A program made the translations under genes and the position numbers. From the IMG/VR virus record IMGVR_UViG_3300006802_000313, positions 1-32,001 of that record: a stretch of DNA of 32,001 bases. One strand, written 5' to 3'. This stretch comes from a virus. The notes beneath the pieces were generated by a model. The model searched no databases. It was not told the DNA's origin and saw only the letters and a program-made list of their open reading frames with translations. This document shows, one piece after another, positions 6,725-10,692 of this stretch. The number at the start of each line of letters is the position of its first letter. Positions within the stretch are counted from its first letter, which is position 1.

Positions 6725-6771
6725 CGTAGGGCGTCAGCCCGTAGGCAGTCCGGTTGACTGCCATGTTAGGC
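6700..6771 (+). other. attC site 11
   Basis: R'' GGCTAAC (6700-6706), R' GTTAGGC (6765-6771). Arms AGTAACCGG and CCGGTTGACT pair with one extra G. Cassette 11 begins GTTAGCCG and ends CGGCTAAC. R'' is inside the coding frame of the methylase. Confidence 0.9.
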
Positions 6772-6801
6772 CCCGTGTGGCCGAAGAAAAAGGAAGATGG
6801 A

Positions 6802-7065
6802 ATGCCGACACCTGGACAGATGGCCGCTGGCCAACAGAGCACGATCCCGCGCGAACTGCTGGAGCAGATGCCGCAGCAGCGCGGCGCGATCATGGGCGCT
6901 GGGCACGCGATGACGCAGAGCGAAGGCGTGATGGCCGCGCGCTTAGCCGAACTGAGCGCCGAGGTGCGCGAACTGCGCCAGATGCTTGCGCCGCCGAGCG
7001 CTGTGATCTTGACTGGCGCTGAGGTGGCCGAGCACTTCAGGCGGCTGCGCGAGGGCGGGGCCTAA
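6802..7065 (+). CDS. Small hypothetical coiled-coil protein of cassette 12
   Basis: 87 residues from ATG 6802, preceded by AAGGA about 7 bases upstream; an in-frame ATG at 6763 overlaps R' of attC 11 and is less likely. The N-terminal half is Gln, Gly and Met rich. A predicted coiled coil (ARLAELSAEVRELRQML) is followed by a short helical end (GAEVAEHFRRLREGG). No catalytic motif, signal peptide or membrane segment. TAA (7063-7065) is supplied by R'' of attC 12. Function unknown. Confidence 0.65.
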   Translation: MPTPGQMAAGQQSTIPRELLEQMPQQRGAIMGAGHAMTQSEGVMAARLAELSAEVRELRQMLAPPSAVILTGAEVAEHFRRLREGGA

Positions 7066-7150
7066 CGGTTGAGCTGAACGGCCCGCGCGCTCGGGCCTTC
7101 GAGACACGAGAACGGTGCCGGCGCGGGTCCGTTCGAGCGAAGGGTTCGGC
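7060..7150 (+). other. attC site 12
   Basis: R'' GCCTAAC (7060-7066), R' GTTCGGC (7144-7150), an unusual core with C at the first variable position. Arms GCTGAACGG and CCGTTCGAGC pair with one extra G. Cassette 12 begins GTTAGGCCCCG and ends CGGGGCCTAAC. Confidence 0.9.
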
Positions 7151-7171
7151 CTCACGGCCGTGGAGAACGAG

Positions 7172-7582
7172 ATGCACCAAGACCGATGCGTTGAGCTTGC
7201 CCGCGAGGCCGCGGTGGCCTGCGGTGAGCGGCACGACTACATGCCCGCCACCGACCTGCTGGCCGAGACATGGCAGCCGCACCGCTGGGTGGTGGACGCG
7301 ATGCTTCTGGCGACCGACGAAGCCGAGCGCGACCGAGACGCCTACAAGGCGGGGAACACCGAGCTGCTCGAACTGCTGATGAAGCTGCACGCCGGGCAAC
7401 ACGAATCGATCCTGCCGCGCGTGCGCGAGATCCTGGCCGGCGCTGGCCTGGTGAACGAGGACAACACGCTGAACTGGGCCGCGCTCGAAGCCCGCAAGCC
7501 GAAGCCGATCACCTGGGCGCAGGCGGTGAACGAGTGCGTGACGGACCCCGAAGCCCGCGCACGCCTGCTGGCAATGGAGTGA
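7172..7582 (+). CDS. Phage-type hypothetical protein of cassette 13
   Basis: 136 residues from ATG 7172, with GTGGAG 6 bases upstream. An earlier in-frame start at 7115 would lie inside attC 12 and is less convincing here. The segment QPHRWVVDAMLLATDEAERDRD (split here as QPHRWVVDAM and DEAERDRD) recalls phage proteins containing a PHxWV-I/V-DA motif. The C-terminal part has a helical region (ESILPRVREILAGAGLV) and a terminal WAQAVNECVTDPEARARLL helix. No function known. The stop is immediately before R'' of attC 13. Confidence 0.7.
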   Translation: MHQDRCVELAREAAVACGERHDYMPATDLLAETWQPHRWVVDAMLLATDEAERDRDAYKAGNTELLELLMKLHAGQHESILPRVREILAGAGLVNEDNTLNWAALEARKPKPITWAQAVNECVTDPEARARLLAME

Positions 7583-7583
7583 G

Positions 7584-7683
7584 GCCGAACGTTTGAGCTA
7601 ACCGGAAAACCCGGCAGCTACAGACGACGACAGGCACCACGGTGCCGCCTGCCGGGGTTTTCCGGTTGAGCGAATGGTTGGGC
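7584..7683 (+). other. attC site 13
   Basis: R'' GCCGAAC (7584-7590), R' GTTGGGC (7677-7683). Long arms GCTAACCGGAAAACCCGGC and GCCGGGGTTTTCCGGTTGA pair with an extra G. Cassette 13 begins GTTCGGCCTCAC and ends GTGAGGCCGAAC, a 12-base complement that preserves the unusual core. Confidence 0.95.
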
Positions 7684-7705
7684 GGCTGCCGCCCGGAGCG
7701 AACGA

Positions 7706-8044
7706 ATGCTTACTGACCACGACATTGCGCAACTGATGAACGCACACAGTCTGCAAGGCGGCAACAACGACAGCCCGTGGTGGCTGACGTTTGCGCGAGC
7801 GGTAGAGCGAAACGCGGTGACGGACGCGCACTCCGATGCGACTGCTGACGCCGTGCGATTCCGCTGGCTGTGCCGCTACCCGGACTGGCATTTCATCGAG
7901 CACCTGTGCCGTCAGACAACGGCTAGCACAAGCGCCGAATTCTTGGCCGACTTGCGCCGCGTGATTGACGCTCGGCGCTCGGTTGAACTGGGGTCGCTGG
8001 AGCAGCATGTGCCGCCCAACGGCCAGGCTCAACGGCTGCCGTAG
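7706..8044 (+). CDS. Phage-type hypothetical protein of cassette 14
   Basis: 112 residues from ATG 7706, with GGAG upstream. The central DAVRFRWLCRYPDWHFIE segment matches the DA-x-R-[FY]-RWL pattern of a small protein type that I associate with phage genomes; the end of the domain (AEFLADLRRVIDARR) is also typical. Function unknown. The frame reads through R'' of attC 14 (CCG CCC AAC) and stops at TAG 8042-8044 inside the site, so the last dozen residues are attC-encoded. Confidence 0.72.
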   Translation: MLTDHDIAQLMNAHSLQGGNNDSPWWLTFARAVERNAVTDAHSDATADAVRFRWLCRYPDWHFIEHLCRQTTASTSAEFLADLRRVIDARRSVELGSLEQHVPPNGQAQRLP

Positions 8045-8070
8045 GCAGTCCGTTGCAGCCGTTGTTGGGC
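8014..8070 (+). other. attC site 14 (compact)
   Basis: R'' GCCCAAC (8014-8020), R' GTTGGGC (8064-8070). Arms GGCTCAACGG and CCGTTGCAGCC pair with one unpaired base; inner hairpin CTGCCGTAGGCAG matches sites 8 and 3. Cassette 14 begins GTTGGGCGGC and ends GCCGCCCAAC. Confidence 0.93.
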
Positions 8071-8117
8071 GTTGGTGGCTGACGCTGAACTTTACATTGT
8101 GGGAAGTACGAAAACAC

Positions 8118-8146
8118 TAGACAAAGCGCATTTGTGGCAGTACATT
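8118..8146 (+). promoter_or_regulatory. Probable sigma-70 type promoter inside cassette 15
   Basis: TAGACA (8118-8123), a 17-base spacer, then TACATT (8141-8146), within an unusually AT-rich stretch of cassette 15. It lies upstream of gene 8190. No comparable element was seen in the other cassettes. Confidence 0.5.
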
Positions 8147-8189
8147 AATACCACTGCAGCAAGACGCCGCAGCAACCCAGGAGAGCAAC

Positions 8190-8444
8190 ATGAGCAAGCG
8201 CCAATTCATCAAGTACACCGTCACCAGCGCCACGATGGGCGATGCCACCGACGAAGACGCCAACAAGTACGCTGCTGCCCTGCAAGCAAAGCTGGAAGCC
8301 ACCTACCCGGAACACGACATTGAAGTGATCGTCAACAACCGCATCAGCAGCAGCCAGTGCGACAGCAGCGACGACCTGGGCGACTACGAAGTTGAGCGTG
8401 TAGCGCAAAACCTGTGGGACAGCGGCGACTGGTGGACGGCATGA
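8190..8444 (+). CDS. Small acidic hypothetical protein, first gene of cassette 15
   Basis: 84 residues. ATG 8190 has AGGAG about 7 bases upstream and follows the probable promoter by about 40 bases. The N-terminus is MSKRQFIKYTVTSATMGDAT; a helical region (NKYAAALQAKLEATYPEH) and a strongly acidic Ser and Asp stretch follow. No family recognised. The TGA overlaps the ATG of the next gene (ATGA), so the two are probably co-translated. A role as one half of a toxin-antitoxin or regulatory pair is speculation from the layout. Confidence 0.7.
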   Translation: MSKRQFIKYTVTSATMGDATDEDANKYAAALQAKLEATYPEHDIEVIVNNRISSSQCDSSDDLGDYEVERVAQNLWDSGDWWTA

Positions 8445-8623
8445 ATCAAGCCCCGGAAAAGGCCAAGCCGGGGCGCAAGCCCTTGGCCGATGGCGAAGGC
8501 AAGACCGCCCGCGTGCAACTGAAGCTGACGCCGGCCGACAAAGCCGACTGGCTGGCAAAGGCCGCCGCTGCCGGTTTGACGCTGCAGGCGTGGGTGGAGA
8601 AGCGATGCAACGCCAAGCGGTGA
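8441..8623 (+). CDS. Ribbon-helix-helix-like small protein, second gene of cassette 15
   Basis: 60 residues. ATG 8441 overlaps the previous stop by ATGA. A basic Gly and Pro-rich start (AKPGRKPLADGEGK) leads into a short strand (ARVQLKLTPADKADW) and two helices (LAKAAAAGLTLQAWVEKRC). The strand-helix-helix pattern resembles Arc/MetJ-type DNA-binding proteins. No catalytic residues. The stop is just before R'' of the truncated attC. It could be an antitoxin-like regulator acting on the promoter of its own cassette, but that is inference. Confidence 0.6.
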   Translation: MNQAPEKAKPGRKPLADGEGKTARVQLKLTPADKADWLAKAAAAGLTLQAWVEKRCNAKR

Positions 8624-8624
8624 C

Positions 8625-8631
8625 GCCCAAC
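8625..8631 (+). other. Truncated attC (R'' only) at the array edge
   Basis: GCCCAAC (8625-8631) closes cassette 15, whose start GTTGGGCGT is complementary to ACGCCCAAC here. No matching right arm follows; a GTTAT at 8636-8640 is too close to form a hairpin. The rest of the site appears lost. Confidence 0.7.
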
Positions 8632-8648
8632 AAGTAGTTATCGCAACC

Positions 8649-9020
8649 ATGCACAGTCACCGCCACAACCGCAGCCGCTGGGCGCATGTGAACACGCCAG
8701 ACGGCCTGCGCCGCCGCCGCGCCGCAGCGGATGCCAAGCGCGAGGCCCTGGCCGCCAGCCTGCCACCGGCCGCAGAAGCACCGCGCCCGCTGTCGCACTG
8801 GCAGCGCATCGTGCTGGACCTGTACGTGCCGACCACCGGCCGATGCGACCAGCATGCCGCCGTTATCGACGGCCAGCGCGTGGGCCTGCTGTCTGCCACG
8901 CAGATCGGCGTGCTGGTGCGCGGCATGATCCGCAGCCGGCCCAGCGTCAGCCTGCTGGCCGATGCGCAGCGGGATGTGCGCGCATCGGCGCGCGATGACC
9001 TGGACGCGGCCAGCTGCTGA
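8649..9020 (+). CDS. Phage-type hypothetical protein at the edge of the array
   Basis: 123 residues from ATG 8649. The N-terminus is rich in His and Arg; the Ala and Arg-rich region (residues 20-45) is probably helical and basic. The C-terminal half (LPTT-like region, GRCDQHAAVIDGQRVGLL, then IGVLVRGMI) looks like a folded domain I have no name for. There is no visible ribosome-binding site, and the upstream bases are the remnant of a truncated attC, so its native leader may have been replaced. It is followed after 1 base by the helix-turn-helix gene, suggesting these two were an original phage gene pair. Confidence 0.6.
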   Translation: MHSHRHNRSRWAHVNTPDGLRRRRAAADAKREALAASLPPAAEAPRPLSHWQRIVLDLYVPTTGRCDQHAAVIDGQRVGLLSATQIGVLVRGMIRSRPSVSLLADAQRDVRASARDDLDAASC

Positions 9021-9021
9021 C

Positions 9022-9288
9022 ATGCTCAAGGCGCCCCAAGTTGCCACCATCCTGGGCATCAGCGCCCGCGCGGTCTATGACCTGGCCGACAAGGGCATAC
9101 TGGCCCACTACCGGCTGGGCGTCGATGGTGGCGCGGGTGCGGCCAGCATGGGCCAGACCTTGGTGCCGTCCAGGCCCACCACCTCGCCGCTCAGGACGTG
9201 CGGCACGGTGGGCGCCGGCTGCAGCATCACCCGCTGCGCTCGTCTTTGCGCTGGCTGCTGGCGCTACTGCCCAGCCAGAAGCCGGTGA
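9022..9288 (+). CDS. Excisionase-like helix-turn-helix protein, probably truncated
   Basis: The first 38 or so residues (MLKAPQVATILGISARAVYD, then LADKGILAHYRLG and VDGGA) are a winged helix-turn-helix of the MerR/excisionase type (HTH_17-like), which normally continues with a -RF...DV..- strand and helix. Here the similarity ends at about 9135. The rest of the frame is rich in Cys, Arg and Ser and is antisense to the late-operon genes, so it is probably not native. The family acts in excision control or as a small transcription regulator. The coordinates give the full open frame; the real remnant is about 9022-9135. Confidence 0.55.
   Translation: MLKAPQVATILGISARAVYDLADKGILAHYRLGVDGGAGAASMGQTLVPSRPTTSPLRTCGTVGAGCSITRCARLCAGCWRYCPARSR
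9108..9227 (-). CDS. Last frame of the late operon, short and probably truncated
   Basis: 39 residues (starts MLQPAPTVPHVLSGEVVGLD). The ATG at 9227 overlaps the stop of the upstream membrane-protein gene (TGATG), the usual spacing in this operon, so translation is plausible. The last 9 or so residues lie in DNA that is antisense to the helix-turn-helix gene. Together with the short length this suggests the native 3' end was lost at about 9130-9145. The N-terminal piece has no recognisable domain. Confidence 0.4.
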   Translation of the reverse strand: MLQPAPTVPHVLSGEVVGLDGTKVWPMLAAPAPPSTPSR

Positions 9289-9439
9289 CGGCGCCCAGGC
9301 CGCCGCTGACGACGGCGCCGACCACCATGGATTGCACCTCGACGCCGAAGGGGCCGGTCAGCACGCGCCAAGTTACCCAGTACACCAGCGGCAGAATGGC
9401 GGCAGTCACGGCTGCGCTGTACCAGGCGGCGGGCTTCAT
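9227..9439 (-). CDS. Small membrane protein, holin-like
   Basis: 70 residues. Two hydrophobic segments (about 8-28, starting SAAVTAAILPLVYWVTW, and 36-58, VQSMVVGAVVSGGLGAVTGF) are followed by a short charged tail (SQRKDERSG), the usual shape of a class II holin, which makes membrane lesions so that endolysin can act. ATG 9439 overlaps the previous stop (ATGA). The position after the tail genes fits a lysis module, but no endolysin is recognised next to it. Other small two-helix phage membrane proteins cannot be excluded. Confidence 0.55.
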   Translation of the reverse strand: MKPAAWYSAAVTAAILPLVYWVTWRVLTGPFGVEVQSMVVGAVVSGGLGAVTGFWLGSSASSQRKDERSG

Positions 9440-9780
9440 TGCAGTTTCTCGACCAGGTGCGCCACAGCCACGGCACCCACTGCCAGAAATGCCGCGATGG
9501 CGCTGAATCGCTGCGCCCACTCGGCCCAGGTCTTGACCGCGCCTTGCACGCTGCCGTTTTCCACCTGCTGGCGCAGCACCTCGACATCGGTGCGCAGCGC
9601 CCGCACATCATCGTGGGTTGCATACCCATCGAACTTGCGGGACAGCTCAGCGATGTCTGCCTTGGTCGCCATGTTGGGCATGGCCTCGACCAGCTTGCGC
9701 ACCTCGACGCGCATGTACCGCAGGTGGATGTCGATTTCGCCCAAGCTGGAGGCGGCCGGTAGGTCTTGAATGTCGCTCAT
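9436..9780 (-). CDS. XhlA-like coiled-coil protein with C-terminal membrane anchor
   Basis: 114 residues. A long coiled-coil region (residues about 15-80, with ATKADIAELSRKFDG and DVRALRTDVEVLRQQVEN) is followed by one hydrophobic segment at the end (FSAIAAFLAVGAVAVAHLV). This is the layout of haemolysin XhlA-type phage proteins, which act with a holin in lysis or anchor to the inner membrane. ATG 9780 follows the upstream gene closely. Assignment rests on architecture, not on a specific motif. Confidence 0.6.
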   Translation of the reverse strand: MSDIQDLPAASSLGEIDIHLRYMRVEVRKLVEAMPNMATKADIAELSRKFDGYATHDDVRALRTDVEVLRQQVENGSVQGAVKTWAEWAQRFSAIAAFLAVGAVAVAHLVEKLQ

Positions 9781-9788
9781 TTTGCGCG

Positions 9789-10196
9789 CTACTTGTGATT
9801 GCGAAACCTGTAAGAACTGACAGGCGATGCCCGCAGGGCGAACCATGCCGCCGCCAGCAGACCCAGCGCCCCGAGATCGAACCCGACGCGGGCGCTGCAG
9901 ATCCCCTGTCCAGGCGGCACGGTCCACGGCTCGGCCATGTACGCGCAGGCACAGAGCAGGGTCTGCAGTGCGCTCCATGCGCCATAGGCCATCGCCGCCG
10001 TCAACCAGCCCGAGCGCGGCGACAACCGCCACACAGCGGCCAGCAGCACCAGCACCAGCAGCGCGCCGAGGCCCTTGGATGCCATGCCCTGCAGCTCGAC
10101 TGGGAACCATGCCCACGCAACCTCGCGCAACACCAGCGCAGCCATGACGACTGCGGCCAGCGCATCAGGCCGGCTCGTTGGGGCCACCGCCGCCAC
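9789..10196 (-). CDS. Multi-pass membrane protein of the lysis region
   Basis: 135 residues from the start at 10196, or 118 from ATG 10145, which avoids a 32-base overlap with the preceding gene. Three to four hydrophobic segments can be seen (AALVLREVAWAWF, GLGALLVLVLLAAVW, TAAMAYGAWSALQTLLC, LGALGLLAAAWFAL). The C-terminus is short and basic. Comparable membrane proteins lie beside holin genes in phages of beta-proteobacteria, so a lysis-accessory role is plausible but unproven. Confidence 0.55.
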   Translation of the reverse strand: MAAVAPTSRPDALAAVVMAALVLREVAWAWFPVELQGMASKGLGALLVLVLLAAVWRLSPRSGWLTAAMAYGAWSALQTLLCACAYMAEPWTVPPGQGICSARVGFDLGALGLLAAAWFALRASPVSSYRFRNHK

Positions 10197-10347
10197 CCAA
10201 GCCTGGCCGGCGGGCAGCAGCTGCTGCTGCGTTGGTCACCGCCTCATCCATGCGCCGGTGCGCCCGATACCGCACCAAGGCCACGCCGGCCAGAGCCAGC
10301 AGGCCAAGCACGGCCAGGGCGCCCAAGATCATGCCGATCAGTTCCAT
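10165..10347 (-). CDS. Small single-span membrane protein
   Basis: 60 residues. An N-terminal hydrophobic segment (MELIGMILGALAVLGLLALA, continuing to about residue 25) is followed by a basic stretch (RYRAHRRMDE) and a low-complexity Ala, Gly and Pro tail. It could be a lysis regulator or a small holin; the sequence does not decide. ATG 10347 lies 4 bases after the stop of the preceding gene. Confidence 0.5.
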   Translation of the reverse strand: MELIGMILGALAVLGLLALAGVALVRYRAHRRMDEAVTNAAAAAARRPGLGGGGGPNEPA

Positions 10348-10351
10348 GTGC

Positions 10352-10690
10352 CTACCTCTTGATCAGTTCGGCCGTGATGTGGACATTCCACCAAGACGCG
10401 GCCACGGCGCCGCTGATGGTCCCGTAGATGCCGATCTCGCACGACAGGCCAGACACCACCTCGAAGATGCCGCGCACGGTCTGGCTCAGGCGCCCCGTGC
10501 TCATGGGCACGGCCGTGGCGTTGGTGGTCGTGCCGTCCTGCGTGCAGAAGGCGTGGCTGGTGAAGCTCGACCCCCAGTCGCTGCCGTCGGTGCCCTGACA
10601 GTCGTAGTTGATCGTCACCACCAGCGTGCCGTCGGCGTCTGGCGTGAAGGTCTCGCTGTGAACGATGCCGCTGCTGCTTCCGCTTGCCAT
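10352..10690 (-). CDS. Tail-tip associated hypothetical protein
   Basis: 112 residues, rich in Ser, Thr and Gly, without charge clusters, as expected for an all-beta virion protein. ATG 10690 sits 2 bases after the stop of the gpJ-like gene. Features include FTPDADGTLVVTINYDCQG, two further Cys, and a C-terminal HITAELIKR. Phages with a gpJ-like gene often carry a small protein in this place, sometimes a receptor-binding tip or its chaperone. No domain recognised. Confidence 0.55.
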   Translation of the reverse strand: MASGSSSGIVHSETFTPDADGTLVVTINYDCQGTDGSDWGSSFTSHAFCTQDGTTTNATAVPMSTGRLSQTVRGIFEVVSGLSCEIGIYGTISGAVAASWWNVHITAELIKR

Positions 10691-10692
10691 GG

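Noticed and set aside
320-8070. Inverted repeats between cassette genes as Rho-independent terminators
   Set aside because: There is no T-run after the stems, and paired R''/R' cores with a conserved unpaired base identify them as attC. They could still slow transcription.
8145-9059. - strand open frame of 304 codons over cassette 15 and the two phage-type genes
   Set aside because: Composition is that of antisense to coding DNA, and the + strand frames have good starts or domains.
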